Source: Autumnicola tepida
GTDB taxonomy: Bacteria; Bacteroidota; Bacteroidia; Flavobacteriales; Flavobacteriaceae
Length of the DNA: 64,000 nucleotides
Assembly (NCBI RefSeq): GCF_031846485.1
Contig: NZ_JAVRHQ010000021.1
Coordinates: 13,208 to 77,207 of the forward strand
Direction: 5' to 3'
Under the pieces are notes generated by a model. The model saw only the letters and a list, made by a program, of their open reading frames with translations, made no database searches and was not told where the DNA came from. This document shows positions 49,733 through 59,206 of this stretch, in pieces. Both the position numbers and the translations under genes were made by a program. Positions within the stretch are counted from its first letter, which is position 1. Each line of letters begins with the position of its first letter.

Positions 49733-50170
49733 ATGACCTTACATAAAATATTAAAATATCTGGCTATTGTCATCGGCGTTATTGGCCTTATCCTTTTGGG
49801 TAGGATCATTGCGGCAGGTGATGATGCCATTGACGCCTCGGCCGATTTGCAAACCAGCCTTTTGGTACCATTTATGTGGGTAGCCTACATAGTACTGGCA
49901 GTGGTTATAGTATTGGTGGCGATTTTTGTGATCGCAGGGCTGTTCAGGGGAAATATAAAGAACACTCTTATCTCTATTGGTGCTTTTGCGGCAATAATAA
50001 TTGTAGCTTATCTTGTTACTGATGGATCTGAAGTGATTTTGAAGGATGGTGGAACACTTTCTGCCAATGGCTCTCACTGGGTAGGTGCAGGCCTGGTAAC
50101 TTTCTACATCCTTGCAGCCATCGCCGTTGGGGCAATGATAGTTTCAGGAGTGAGAAAATTAATAAAATAA
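49733..50170 (+). CDS. Membrane protein in exbB-exbD operon, unknown
   Basis: A 145-residue protein with about four hydrophobic helices (about 10-26, 43-67, 75-95 and 118-137) and a short basic tail (GVRKLIK). It sits 17 bases after exbB and 3 bases before exbD, so it is translated with both. Proteins at this place occur in many flavobacterial exbB-exbD operons; a stabilising or regulating role is possible but unknown. No known domain. Confidence 0.78.
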   Translation: MTLHKILKYLAIVIGVIGLILLGRIIAAGDDAIDASADLQTSLLVPFMWVAYIVLAVVIVLVAIFVIAGLFRGNIKNTLISIGAFAAIIIVAYLVTDGSEVILKDGGTLSANGSHWVGAGLVTFYILAAIAVGAMIVSGVRKLIK

Positions 50171-50173
50171 ATT

Positions 50174-50785
50174 ATGGCTAGAAGATCATCACCAGAAGTT
50201 AATGCGGGTTCTATGGCAGATATCGCTTTCCTGCTCTTAATCTTCTTCCTGGTTACAACAACCATCGAGACAGATAAGGGTATTAGCAGGAAACTTCCGC
50301 CATGGCAGGATGAGGATGTGGAACCACCAACGTTGAAAATGCGTAATGTTTACGAAGTGCAGGTAAATAGTAATAACGACCTGTTGGTGGAAGATGAAGA
50401 GATGCAACTTAGTGAGCTTCGCGAAGCTGCAATAGAATTTCTTGATAATGGTGGGGGTACCGGTGATGAAGCGTGTAGTTTTTGCCAGGGTGCCGGAGAT
50501 CCGGACCTGTCGGTGAACCCTCAGAAAGCCGTTATTGCCTTGCAGAACAACCGTGGTACCGAATACGGTACTTACATAGCGGTGCAAAATGAACTGGTTG
50601 CTGCCTACAATTTCTTAAGGAACAGGGAGGCTAAGCGACTTTACAACGTTACATTTAACGAAATGGAGGCTGCTTATAACGATCCAAATTATACCGGTGA
50701 TAAAGATGCACTGGAAGAGAAGATCGAGACTATTAAGGATATGATTCCGCAAAAATTGTCTGAAGCAGAACCAAAAGGAAGCTGA
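50174..50785 (+). CDS. exbD: ExbD/TolR-family protein, with extra loop
   Basis: A 203-residue single-helix periplasmic energiser. MARRSSPEVNAGSMADIAFL starts with the conserved membrane helix, where D16 of MADIAF is the proton-coupling residue. The periplasmic domain is longer than the usual 140 residues: a region of about 60 residues includes a CxxC (EACSFCQG), then GTEYGTYIAVQNEL and a helical tail. It is followed by a second exbD-type gene. Confidence 0.9.
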   Translation: MARRSSPEVNAGSMADIAFLLLIFFLVTTTIETDKGISRKLPPWQDEDVEPPTLKMRNVYEVQVNSNNDLLVEDEEMQLSELREAAIEFLDNGGGTGDEACSFCQGAGDPDLSVNPQKAVIALQNNRGTEYGTYIAVQNELVAAYNFLRNREAKRLYNVTFNEMEAAYNDPNYTGDKDALEEKIETIKDMIPQKLSEAEPKGS

Positions 50786-50824
50786 TATTAAGGCTTTTTA
50801 ATTAACAATTTAAATTGACCATTT

Positions 50825-51304
50825 ATGTCTAAGTTTAAAAAGAAGAAATCCGGAGAGTTGCCTGCTATTAGTACGGCCTCTTTGCCAGATATTGTTTTTA
50901 TGCTACTTTTCTTCTTTATGGTGGCTACAACAATGCGTGAAACTTCCCTGATGGTGCAAAATAAATTACCTTTTGCAGACCAGGTTGAAAAACTTGATAA
51001 GAAGGATTTGGTAATGTATATTTATGCCGGAAAACCAAGTCAGCGTTACCAGCAACAATATGGAACTGAAGCGCGTATCCAGTTGAATGATAAATTTGCC
51101 AGTGTAGGAGACGTTCAGCAGTTTATTTTTCAGGAAAGGGAAACGAAGCGGGAAGAGCTTGTGCCATATTTGACAACAGCTCTTAAGGTTGATGAAGAAA
51201 CCAATATGGGCCTTGTTTCTGATATCAAGCAGGAATTAAGGAAAGCTGAAGCTTTAAAAATTAACTATACTACAGTTGTGGGTGATCCTACCCAGAATCT
51301 GTAA
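50825..51304 (+). CDS. exbD: ExbD/TolR-family protein (second copy)
   Basis: A 159-residue protein with the ExbD pattern: basic head MSKFKKKKSGELPAISTASL, then the helix containing D22 (LPDIVFMLLFFFMVATT) and a periplasmic domain ending in a hydrophilic tail. It is closer to standard size than its neighbour; the two could form a hetero-oligomer with ExbB. A strong terminator follows. Confidence 0.9.
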   Translation: MSKFKKKKSGELPAISTASLPDIVFMLLFFFMVATTMRETSLMVQNKLPFADQVEKLDKKDLVMYIYAGKPSQRYQQQYGTEARIQLNDKFASVGDVQQFIFQERETKREELVPYLTTALKVDEETNMGLVSDIKQELRKAEALKINYTTVVGDPTQNL

Positions 51305-51328
51305 GTTTCCTTCGGAAATTTTAAAATT

Positions 51329-51367
51329 AAAACATCCTGTCTAAATTTTTAGACAGGATGTTTTTTT
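51329..51367 (+). terminator. Terminator of exbB-exbD operon
   Basis: AAAACATCCTGTCT paired with AGACAGGATGTTTT, a perfect 14-bp stem followed by T-rich sequence. Confidence 0.85.
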
Positions 51368-51398
51368 ATATTTAATACTGAAACTTTTTCTTTTTTAA

Positions 51399-52121
51399 AT
51401 GAAAATAAAAAATGCCCTCTTTTGTCTTCTTCTTTTTATTTTGATTAATCCCGTATTTGCTCAGGAAGAAGATCTTACATTCCAAATAGGGGACACTATT
51501 CCTACGGTAATAGACAGTTTGTACAGGGAGGATCAGTTTTATGTTGGGCTTACTTTTAATTTACTTACTAACAAACCTGAAGATATTTCCCAATCCGGAT
51601 TTTCAGGTGGATTTCAGGCTGGTTTTGTAAGGGATTTTCCTTTAAACAAGAGACGCAATATAGCACTTGGAGTTGGTTTGGGATGGGCGATTAATAGTTA
51701 TGGACAAAACCTGTTCATAGGCGAAGAAGAAAACGGGGAGAGTATTTTCCGGGCCCTGGATGACGATGTTTCTTACGATACCAATCGTTTTACCACCCAG
51801 GCTGTGGAGGCTCCCGTAGAGTTTAGGTGGAGAACATCTACTGCAACTACTTATCGTTTCTGGAGGGTTTATGCGGGTTTAAGGCTTGGGTATATCTATC
51901 ATTTCAGGTCTAACTTTGTGCAGGATAATAACCAGGTAAAACAAACGGAAGTTCCCGAACTTGAGCGCTTGCGCCTGGGGGCGACTTTCACTTTTGGTTA
52001 TAACACCTTCAACTTTCATTTTTACTACAGCCTGAATCCATTTTTTGGGGATGCATACCTTCAGCAGGAACAAATTGGATTGTCTACACTTAAGATGGGG
52101 TTGATGTTTTATATTTTATAG
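51399..52121 (+). CDS. Outer-membrane beta-barrel protein (porin-family/PorT-like)
   Basis: A 240-residue exported protein: signal peptide (1-21, NPVFAQ), then an eight-stranded-type barrel of alternating residues such as QFYVGLTFNLLTN and RLRLGATFTFGYN, with an aromatic terminal strand (LSTLKMGLMFYIL). It fits the PF13568-like outer-membrane barrel family that includes PorT of the type IX system, but the T9SS-specific role cannot be asserted from sequence. It lies after the exbB-exbD operon with its own start and converges with the PAP2-like gene, overlapping it by 6 bases. Confidence 0.82.
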   Translation: MKIKNALFCLLLFILINPVFAQEEDLTFQIGDTIPTVIDSLYREDQFYVGLTFNLLTNKPEDISQSGFSGGFQAGFVRDFPLNKRRNIALGVGLGWAINSYGQNLFIGEEENGESIFRALDDDVSYDTNRFTTQAVEAPVEFRWRTSTATTYRFWRVYAGLRLGYIYHFRSNFVQDNNQVKQTEVPELERLRLGATFTFGYNTFNFHFYYSLNPFFGDAYLQQEQIGLSTLKMGLMFYIL

Positions 52122-52721
52122 CCAGTAATTCAGCACAATTATCTGGGGGATAAAGCCAATGAAAAGGCCCAACACTAGTTCGGCATAACTATGAGCTCTA
52201 TAATATAAGCGTGAAGATGCAGTAAGTCCTAATGCGGTTATTAAAAAAGCGATGCTGTATATAAGGTTTAAGTGGAAATGCGCGCCCAGGGCGATAATAA
52301 ACATGGTAAAACCGGAAAGCCCGACAAGGTGCAGGCTTATTTTAAGCCTTAAATAGGCAAGAATGAGGCAGGTGAGGCTTGAAAATAAAATTCCTACAAA
52401 GTAAAAGTATAACGCGGGATAATTGTAGACGTTCAGGATCTGGTGTAATACCATTAGGATAAGTAAAACAAAAAAGAGCAGGGGCCACCTCCTTTCCCTT
52501 ACATCGGGAAGAAAAGGGGAATTTGCTTTACCCAGGTTTTTCAGCAAAAAGTAAAAGACCACGGGGATAAAAAGTGTCATAATAGCTATTGCGAGGAGCT
52601 TCGCCTTAATTAATTCTGCTGGGAAAAACCGTGGGGTAAGTAAAAAATATAGCAGGCTTCCTGCAAATGGCATCCATAGGGGGTGAAAAACGTAGGAAGC
52701 GCTTTTTAGAAGAATTTTCAT
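52116..52721 (-). CDS. PAP2-like multi-pass membrane protein
   Basis: A 201-residue protein with about six helices. The C-terminal segment SSRLYYRAHSYAELVLG keeps the SR and H of the third PAP2 phosphatase motif (usually SRxxxxxH), but the first motif KxxxxxxRP is absent, so catalysis is doubtful. Start is shared with the rpoN stop (TAATG on the minus strand), so it is translated with rpoN. Confidence 0.65.
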   Translation of the reverse strand: MKILLKSASYVFHPLWMPFAGSLLYFLLTPRFFPAELIKAKLLAIAIMTLFIPVVFYFLLKNLGKANSPFLPDVRERRWPLLFFVLLILMVLHQILNVYNYPALYFYFVGILFSSLTCLILAYLRLKISLHLVGLSGFTMFIIALGAHFHLNLIYSIAFLITALGLTASSRLYYRAHSYAELVLGLFIGFIPQIIVLNYWL

Positions 52722-54181
52722 TAAATCTGTTTACGTAATCTTGCTACCGGGATATCCAGTTGTTCCCTGTACTTTGCGACTGTTCTGCGGGCGATGGGAT
52801 AACCTTTGTCCTTTAATACCTTCGCCAGTTTTTCATCGGTGAGAGGCTTTCTTTTGTCCTCTTCTTCAATCGATATTTCCAGGATTTTCTTGATCTCGCG
52901 CGTAGAAACATCTTCTCCCTGGTCATTTTTCATGGACTCTGAAAAGAACTCCTTGATTAATTTGGTGCCGTAAGGAGTATCCACATACTTGCTGTTGGCC
53001 ACCCTGGAAACAGTGGAAACATCCATTTCTATCTCATCGGCGATATCCTTCAAGATCATTGGTCGCAGGTTCCTTTCATCACCGGTAAGAAAGTATTCTT
53101 TCTGATAGTTCATTATGGAGCTCATAGTAACCATAAGTGTTTGCTGCCGCTGTTTAATAGCTTCTATAAACCATTTTGCGGCATCCAGTTTCTGCTTGAT
53201 GAACATCACAGCATCCTTCTGCTCTTTTGTCTTCTTTTTGCTTTCCTTATAACCTTTAAGCATATTGCTGTAATCACGGGACACATGCATTTCTGGCGCG
53301 TTTCGCCCGTTTAGGCTTAATTCCAGCTCCCCATCCACAATTTTAATAGTAAAGTCCGGGATTACATGTTCCACAACCCGTGTGTTGCCAGAATATGCGC
53401 CGCCGGGTTTAGGGTTAAGGTGTTCAATAACTTCTATCGCATCCCGTAACTGGTCTTCCGAAATATCGTGGCGGGTGAGCAGTTTGGAATAATGCTTTTT
53501 GCTGAAGTGGTCAAAAGATTTGTCCAGCAGGTCATATGCCAGTTCAACCGCTTCTGTGTCTTCTTTTCGCCTTAGCTGAATAAGAAGGCATTCCTGTAAA
53601 GATCTTGCGCCTACTCCCGCGGGATCCAGTTTTTGAACGCGCTGAAGCACCTTTTCCACAGTTTCTTCATCGGTATAAACATTCTGGGTAAAAGCAAGAT
53701 CATCCACGATATCCTGGATACTCCTGCGAATATATCCGCTTTCATCAACGCTGCCTACCAGAAATTCGGCGATTTCCTGTTCTGTTTCATTAAAACGGAA
53801 GGTGTTGAGCTGGGATTTCAAATGCTGTGTAAAAGAAGTTCCCGCTGCGTAAGGCACTCTCTTTTCATCATCATCGGCACTGTAGTTATTGGCGTTTAGC
53901 CGGTAACTGGGAATTTCGTCGTCACTTAGGTATTCATCAACATTAAAATCTTCCAGGGCTTCGTCATAATTATCTTCATCTGGTTCATTCTCATTGGAAA
54001 AATCATCTTCAAACTCATCCCGCACTTCTTCCCTGCCATCTTCGAGGGCCGGATTTTCCTCGATTTCCTGCTTCAATCTTTGTTCAAAAGCCTGGGTAGG
54101 CAGCTGAATAAGTTTCATCAACTGGATTTGTTGAGGAGAAAGTTTTTGAGAAAGTTTAAAATTTAATTGTTGCTTAAGCAT
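52721..54181 (-). CDS. rpoN: RNA polymerase sigma-54 factor
   Basis: A 486-residue alternative sigma factor. Region I is the glutamine/leucine-rich activator segment (1-50, LSPQQIQLMKLIQLPTQAFE), followed by a strongly acidic stretch (about 50-100), the core-binding domain, the helix-turn-helix (VSTVSRVANSKYVDTPYGT) and the RpoN box ARRTVAKYRE near the end. Requires ATP-driven enhancer-binding activators, none of which is in the window. The acidic stretch is well developed here. A candidate -7 element is 22 bases before the ATG. Confidence 0.95.
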   Translation of the reverse strand: MLKQQLNFKLSQKLSPQQIQLMKLIQLPTQAFEQRLKQEIEENPALEDGREEVRDEFEDDFSNENEPDEDNYDEALEDFNVDEYLSDDEIPSYRLNANNYSADDDEKRVPYAAGTSFTQHLKSQLNTFRFNETEQEIAEFLVGSVDESGYIRRSIQDIVDDLAFTQNVYTDEETVEKVLQRVQKLDPAGVGARSLQECLLIQLRRKEDTEAVELAYDLLDKSFDHFSKKHYSKLLTRHDISEDQLRDAIEVIEHLNPKPGGAYSGNTRVVEHVIPDFTIKIVDGELELSLNGRNAPEMHVSRDYSNMLKGYKESKKKTKEQKDAVMFIKQKLDAAKWFIEAIKQRQQTLMVTMSSIMNYQKEYFLTGDERNLRPMILKDIADEIEMDVSTVSRVANSKYVDTPYGTKLIKEFFSESMKNDQGEDVSTREIKKILEISIEEEDKRKPLTDEKLAKVLKDKGYPIARRTVAKYREQLDIPVARLRKQI

Positions 54182-54202
54182 AGATTACCTTTTGCATTAC
54201 TA

Positions 54203-54210
54203 CAAAAATA
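54203..54210 (-). promoter_or_regulatory. -7 element of rpoN promoter (candidate)
   Basis: TATTTTTG on the minus strand fits TAnnTTTG. No well-placed TTG. Confidence 0.35.
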
Positions 54211-54265
54211 AGGAAAACAACGCTATACTAGCTTTGGCACAGTAGATGTTTGTGGTAAAATTTTG

Positions 54266-55132
54266 TTAAGGGAGCTGGATAAAATTCTCTGGGTTTAAGA
54301 ACTTTTCCGGAAAGGGAATTTCAAAATTTAAAAGCTCTGGTTTGCAGGGATGCTGGAATTCTAATCCTATGGCAGCCAGAAAAATCCCTTTTTTATGCTG
54401 AATTGGAATGCCGCCATATTCTGTATCTCCTAAAATGGGAAAGCCGTTCCTGGCCAGGTGAATTCTTATCTGGTGTGTTCTTCCGGTGGAAGGGAAGACT
54501 TTTAAAACTGAAAACCTCTGTTCTTTAAACTGAAAATTCCTGATTTTCCCGATCCTGGTTTCAGCTTCTTTTCCTGCAATTTTTTCATTAAAAGTCATGC
54601 TTTCAGGAGCATTTCCGCCGCAAATTGCAAGATAGATTTTCTGAACTTTTCTTTCTTTAAATATTTGCTGAAGGGCAGCAAGGGCAGGGCGGGTTTTCGC
54701 GCAAACCACGAGTCCGCTGGTGGGGTTGTCCAGCCGATGCGCGGGAAGAGGGGCAGGAAGCGCAGCATCTTTTTCAGACTTTTTTAAATTGAATGGAAGG
54801 GCATTTTCCACGGTTCTAAAATAGTTGCCGCTGGTGGGTACTCCCGAAGGTTTGTTAATAACTGCAAGGTGATCATCCTCAAAAAGTACTTCCAGTTTTA
54901 ACCGAAATATTTTCTTCCCGGTTTCTTCAGGTTTCAAAAGTTCAATTTTCTGGCCTTCTGTAACCCAGTCTGAAGTTTTAGCGGGTTGGCCGTTCAGAAG
55001 AATTTCCCCACGCTTTATGGCTTTTTTAATGCCGCTACGGCTGGGAATAGTTTTAAAAATAGAAACAAGGTATTCCTGTAGCCGAATTTTTTCATGAATA
55101 AAAGGGACAATATGGGATTCTATAATTTTCAT
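54266..55132 (-). CDS. RluA-family pseudouridine synthase
   Basis: A 288-residue RNA-modifying enzyme. An S4-like segment (about 15-75, SRSGIKKAIKRGEILLNGQ) precedes the catalytic domain, where D135 in HRLDNPTSGLVV is the nucleophile; RTHQIRIHLARNGFPILGD is the second family signature. It converts specific uridines of rRNA or tRNA to pseudouridine; the target is not predictable. A perfect terminator separates it from asnS upstream. Confidence 0.9.
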   Translation of the reverse strand: MKIIESHIVPFIHEKIRLQEYLVSIFKTIPSRSGIKKAIKRGEILLNGQPAKTSDWVTEGQKIELLKPEETGKKIFRLKLEVLFEDDHLAVINKPSGVPTSGNYFRTVENALPFNLKKSEKDAALPAPLPAHRLDNPTSGLVVCAKTRPALAALQQIFKERKVQKIYLAICGGNAPESMTFNEKIAGKEAETRIGKIRNFQFKEQRFSVLKVFPSTGRTHQIRIHLARNGFPILGDTEYGGIPIQHKKGIFLAAIGLEFQHPCKPELLNFEIPFPEKFLNPENFIQLP

Positions 55133-55141
55133 TTATAAAAC

Positions 55142-55175
55142 AAAACCTCACAGGTTCAAAATCCTGTGAGGTTTT
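55142..55175 (-). terminator. Terminator of asnS
   Basis: AAAACCTCACAGG pairs exactly with CCTGTGAGGTTTT (13 bp) around an 8-base loop; on the minus strand T follows. Lies between asnS and the RluA-type gene. Confidence 0.85.
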
Positions 55176-55197
55176 AAATATCACAAATTAAGGTTTT

Positions 55198-56640
55198 TTA
55201 AAATTCAGCATTTTGGGGTGTTCTTGGGAAAGGGATTACATCCCTTATGTTGCTCATCCCGGTTGTAAATTGTACGAGCCTCTCGAACCCAAGGCCAAAG
55301 CCACTATGAACGCAGGTTCCGAATTTCCTGGTGTCCAGGTACCACCAAAGTTCTTTTTCATCTATACCAAGTACCTGCATTTTATCTTTAAGCACTTCCA
55401 GGCGTTCTTCTCTTTGGGAACCTCCGACAATTTCCCCAATCCCGGGGAACAGGATATCCATTGCCCGAACGGTTTTCCCATCTTCATTAAGGCGCATATA
55501 AAAAGCCTTGATATTGGCAGGGTAATCAAAAAGGATTACCGGTGATTTAAAATGTTTTTCCACCAGGTAACGCTCATGTTCACTCTGCAGGTCGGCACCC
55601 CATTCTTCAATAAGGTACTGGAATTTCTTCTTTTTATTCGGTTTACAATCCTTCAGGATCTCTATGGCTTCAGTATAGCTAACCCTTTTAAAATTATTCT
55701 CCAGTACAAAATGAAGCTTTTCCAGAAGGCCCATATCGCTGCGTTCGGCTTTAGGTTTTGCCTTATCTTCATTAGCCAGTCGCTGGTCAAGGAATTCCAG
55801 GTCATCTTTGCAATTTTCAAGAATGTACTTCAGCACATACTTGATAAAATCTTCAGCAAGATCCATATTCCCGTCGAGGTCGCAAAAAGCCACTTCCGGT
55901 TCTATCATCCAGAATTCCGCCAGGTGGCGTGAAGTATTGGAATTTTCAGCTCTAAAAGTTGGGCCAAAAGTGTAAATCTGGCCTAATCCCATGGCAAAGG
56001 TTTCTCCCTCTAACTGGCCGGAAACGGTTAAATTGGTCTCTTTTCCGAAGAAATCTTTTTTATAGTCGATAGAGCCATCTTCATTTTTTGGCGGATTCTT
56101 CAGGTCCAGGTTGGTAACCTTGAACATCTCTCCCGCGCCTTCTGCATCACTACCGGTGATAATAGGCGTATTTACGTAATGGAAATTGTTCTGCTGAAAA
56201 TAACTGTGCACGGCAAATGCCAGTTTTGAACGCAGCCTCATTACCGCGCCAAAAGTATTGGTGCGCACCCTTAAATGCGCCTGCTCCCGAAGTTTTTCAA
56301 GGCTATGGCGCTTTGGGGAAAGAATGGTAAGTTTTACTTCTTCAGGATTCGCGTCTCCATGAATTTTAATTTCTTTCACCTCAATTTCAACCCGCTGCTG
56401 GCTCCCGGCACTTTCTTTTAAGCTTCCTTTTATACCTACTGCAGCACCAACTCTTATTCTTTTAAGAATATCTTCGTCGGTATTTTCAAAATCTATAACG
56501 CACTGCAGGTTATTGATGGTGGAGCCGTCATTAAGCGCGATAAAACGGTTGCTCCTGAAAGAGCGCACCCATCCGTTCACTTCAAACTCCTGTAAAAATT
56601 GATTGCTGTCCAGTATTTCAGCAACTTTTGCCTTTATCAT
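55198..56640 (-). CDS. asnS: Asparaginyl-tRNA synthetase
   Basis: A 480-residue class IIb synthetase that attaches asparagine directly to tRNA-Asn. The N-terminal OB domain (1-110, VNGWVRSFRSNRFIALNDG) is followed by the catalytic domain with motif 2 FRAENSNTSRHLAEFWMIE and motif 3 GFGLGFERLVQF. These and the length agree with bacterial AsnRS rather than AspRS (no GAD insert). Its presence suggests the transamidation pathway is unnecessary for Asn. Confidence 0.95.
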   Translation of the reverse strand: MIKAKVAEILDSNQFLQEFEVNGWVRSFRSNRFIALNDGSTINNLQCVIDFENTDEDILKRIRVGAAVGIKGSLKESAGSQQRVEIEVKEIKIHGDANPEEVKLTILSPKRHSLEKLREQAHLRVRTNTFGAVMRLRSKLAFAVHSYFQQNNFHYVNTPIITGSDAEGAGEMFKVTNLDLKNPPKNEDGSIDYKKDFFGKETNLTVSGQLEGETFAMGLGQIYTFGPTFRAENSNTSRHLAEFWMIEPEVAFCDLDGNMDLAEDFIKYVLKYILENCKDDLEFLDQRLANEDKAKPKAERSDMGLLEKLHFVLENNFKRVSYTEAIEILKDCKPNKKKKFQYLIEEWGADLQSEHERYLVEKHFKSPVILFDYPANIKAFYMRLNEDGKTVRAMDILFPGIGEIVGGSQREERLEVLKDKMQVLGIDEKELWWYLDTRKFGTCVHSGFGLGFERLVQFTTGMSNIRDVIPFPRTPQNAEF

Positions 56641-56709
56641 TATGCTTAGATTTTGTTGAAAACAAAGATAAATTTTCCCCTGTAGCCCACAAAGCTTTGA
56701 ATTTCAATT

Positions 56710-59130
56710 TTAATTTTTGTTGTTTTTCTCTTCTTCTGAAGTTTCCTCCTCTTGCTCGGGGCTTTCAATAATGTCTATAGCCGGTTCCTTCAGCACTTCT
56801 TTATTGGCAATACTTCTTTCCAGGGAAAGCAATAAAGACGGCAACAACAGCAGGTTCGCCAGCATGGCAAACAATAAAGTTGCCGAGACAAGTCCGCCAA
56901 GGGCAACAGTCCCGCCGAAACTACTGATCATAAATACGGAGAAGCCAAAGAAAAGTACGATTGACGTATAGAACATACTCACGCCGGTTTCCCGCAGCGC
57001 GGCGTACACCGAACGCTTAATTTTCCAGTTATTGCTCTTAAGCTCCTGCCGGTATTTTGCCAGGAAGTGAATGGTATCGTCTACAGAGATCCCGAAAGCG
57101 ATGCTAAATACCAAAATGGTGGAAGGTTTTATGGGAACCCCAAGAAAGCCCATCATTCCCGCGGTTATTAACAAGGGAAGTAGGTTAGGCACCAGTGAGA
57201 TCAGGATCATCCTGAAGGACCGGAACATCCATGCCATGAGTCCGGCGATTAAGAAAATGGCAAGAGATAAGGAAAGTACCAGGTTTTTTACCAGGTAATT
57301 TGTCCCTTTCTGAAAGATCAGGGCTTTGCCTGTTAAGGAAACATCATAACGGTCTTCGGGAAATATTTTATTGATCTGCGGCCAGAGATTTTCTTCAATT
57401 CGTTCCATTTCTTCCGTTCCAATATCCTTCATAAATGTGGTGATACGGGCGTATTGCCCGGTGGAATCCACATAAGATGAAAGAAGATTATCGGTAGAAG
57501 ACATGCCTTTAATATACGGCATGATAAAATTTTGCTCCTGCGAAGTGGGTAACTGGTAATATTTAGGGTTGCTGTTGTAATAAGCCTGTTTGGAATATTT
57601 TACCAGCCGCACCACAGACAGCGGTTTGGAAAGTTCGGGCACTTCAGCAATCAGGTTTTCCAGCCTGTCCATCCTTTTTAAGGTGGAAAGCTTCATCACG
57701 CCCTGTTTTCTCTTAGTATCTATCAGGATTTCCAAAGGCATAATCCCGTCAAACTCTTCTTCGAAAAATTCAATATCCTTGAAGAATTCAGCGTTTTGAG
57801 GCATATCTTCCAGTAAACTGCCGGAAACTTTAATGTTGTAAATGCCAATAATACTCAATGCCAGCAGAGTAACAGAGGCAATATAAATGCTTATCCTGTG
57901 GTGGCGGACCATCTTTTCCATCCAGCCAACAAAAGCACCAATCCAGCGTTTATTAAGGTGCTTGAGGTGTTTCTCCCGGGGCAGCGACATATAGCTGTAA
58001 ATAATGGGAATCACCATAAGGCAAAGCAGGAAAAGCGCCAGGATGTTTATGGAAGCCACAATCCCAAATTCCTTCAGCAGTGTACTGTCAGTGAGTATAA
58101 AAGTGGCGAAACCCGAAGCGGTGGTAAGATTGGTCATTAAGGTGGCATTCCCCACTTTGGTGATCACCCGCTGCAGCGATTTTGCCTGGTTCCCGTGCTT
58201 CTGGATTTCCTGCTGATATTTGTTGATAAGGAAAATACAATTAGGGATTCCAATTACGATAATGAGCGGTGGAATAATGGCTGTAAGGATGGTAATCTCG
58301 TAATGTAAAAGCCCAATTACACCAAAAGCCCACATTACTCCAATACAAACCGTGATCATGGAGATAAAGGTCGCCCGCACGGAACGGAAAAAGAAAAAGA
58401 AAATGAGCGAAGTCACCACAAGTGCGGCGAGTAAGAAAAGCCCAATTTCATCGATGATATTTTGGGAATTGAGCGTACGGATGTAAGGCATTCCGGAAAC
58501 CCTTACATCAAGATTGTAATTTTCATAGAACTCGTTTAGCAGTGGTTCCAGCTGCTCAAGGACAAAAGTTTTACGTTCTTTAGAATTTACTATGTCCTTA
58601 TTAACATAGAGGGCAGATTGTACAGTATTGGAGTGCGAACTGTAAATAAGATTTTCATAAAAAGGCAGCCCGTTAAAAAGCTCATTTTCGTACTCCTGCA
58701 ATTGGTTTTGATCCGGGTTTCCTTCTTCAATAAAAGGAACCATTTCAAATCTATTGGGGTCATTAAACTTTTCAAGGGTTTGTAAGCCATTGATGGATAG
58801 TACGTAATCTATCTGCGGAAAAGTTTCCAGGCTATCATTTAGGGCTGTCCAGGCCTGGAATTTTTCGGGGGTGAACAAAGCCGAATCCTGTACGGCAATA
58901 ACAATTAAGTTTCCTTCTTCGCCAAATTTATCCAGAAAATCGTTATACGCCTGGTTTATAGGATGATCGTCCGGTAACAGGTTGGCTTCAGTATAGGAAA
59001 AACGCATATTTTTCCACTGGGTGGCCAGGCCTATGGTAATAGCAACAATAAGAATTATAATAGTTAGCCTGTTCCGAAGAATAAGCCGTGCTACGGAATT
59101 CCAGAATCCAAAGCTGAAAATCTTAGACAT
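56710..59130 (-). CDS. MMPL/RND-superfamily exporter
   Basis: An 806-residue inner-membrane protein with about 12 helices in two repeats. After helix 1 (RNRLTIIILIVAITIGLA) comes a periplasmic domain (about 45-215), then a five-helix block with PPLIIVIGIPNCIFLINKY; the second repeat contains the acidic pair in GISVDDTIHFLAKYR. An acidic cytoplasmic tail ends the protein. Relatives export lipids or hopanoids, which would fit the DUF5686 outer-membrane protein upstream, but the substrate is not known. Confidence 0.88.
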   Translation of the reverse strand: MSKIFSFGFWNSVARLILRNRLTIIILIVAITIGLATQWKNMRFSYTEANLLPDDHPINQAYNDFLDKFGEEGNLIVIAVQDSALFTPEKFQAWTALNDSLETFPQIDYVLSINGLQTLEKFNDPNRFEMVPFIEEGNPDQNQLQEYENELFNGLPFYENLIYSSHSNTVQSALYVNKDIVNSKERKTFVLEQLEPLLNEFYENYNLDVRVSGMPYIRTLNSQNIIDEIGLFLLAALVVTSLIFFFFFRSVRATFISMITVCIGVMWAFGVIGLLHYEITILTAIIPPLIIVIGIPNCIFLINKYQQEIQKHGNQAKSLQRVITKVGNATLMTNLTTASGFATFILTDSTLLKEFGIVASINILALFLLCLMVIPIIYSYMSLPREKHLKHLNKRWIGAFVGWMEKMVRHHRISIYIASVTLLALSIIGIYNIKVSGSLLEDMPQNAEFFKDIEFFEEEFDGIMPLEILIDTKRKQGVMKLSTLKRMDRLENLIAEVPELSKPLSVVRLVKYSKQAYYNSNPKYYQLPTSQEQNFIMPYIKGMSSTDNLLSSYVDSTGQYARITTFMKDIGTEEMERIEENLWPQINKIFPEDRYDVSLTGKALIFQKGTNYLVKNLVLSLSLAIFLIAGLMAWMFRSFRMILISLVPNLLPLLITAGMMGFLGVPIKPSTILVFSIAFGISVDDTIHFLAKYRQELKSNNWKIKRSVYAALRETGVSMFYTSIVLFFGFSVFMISSFGGTVALGGLVSATLLFAMLANLLLLPSLLLSLERSIANKEVLKEPAIDIIESPEQEEETSEEEKNNKN

Positions 59131-59206
59131 GCTGATTTTTTAAGGAGTGCAAAGGTAAAAAAAGCTTTCCTAATTCCTTAGGATAAACTCCTCAAAAAAA
59201 GGCACT

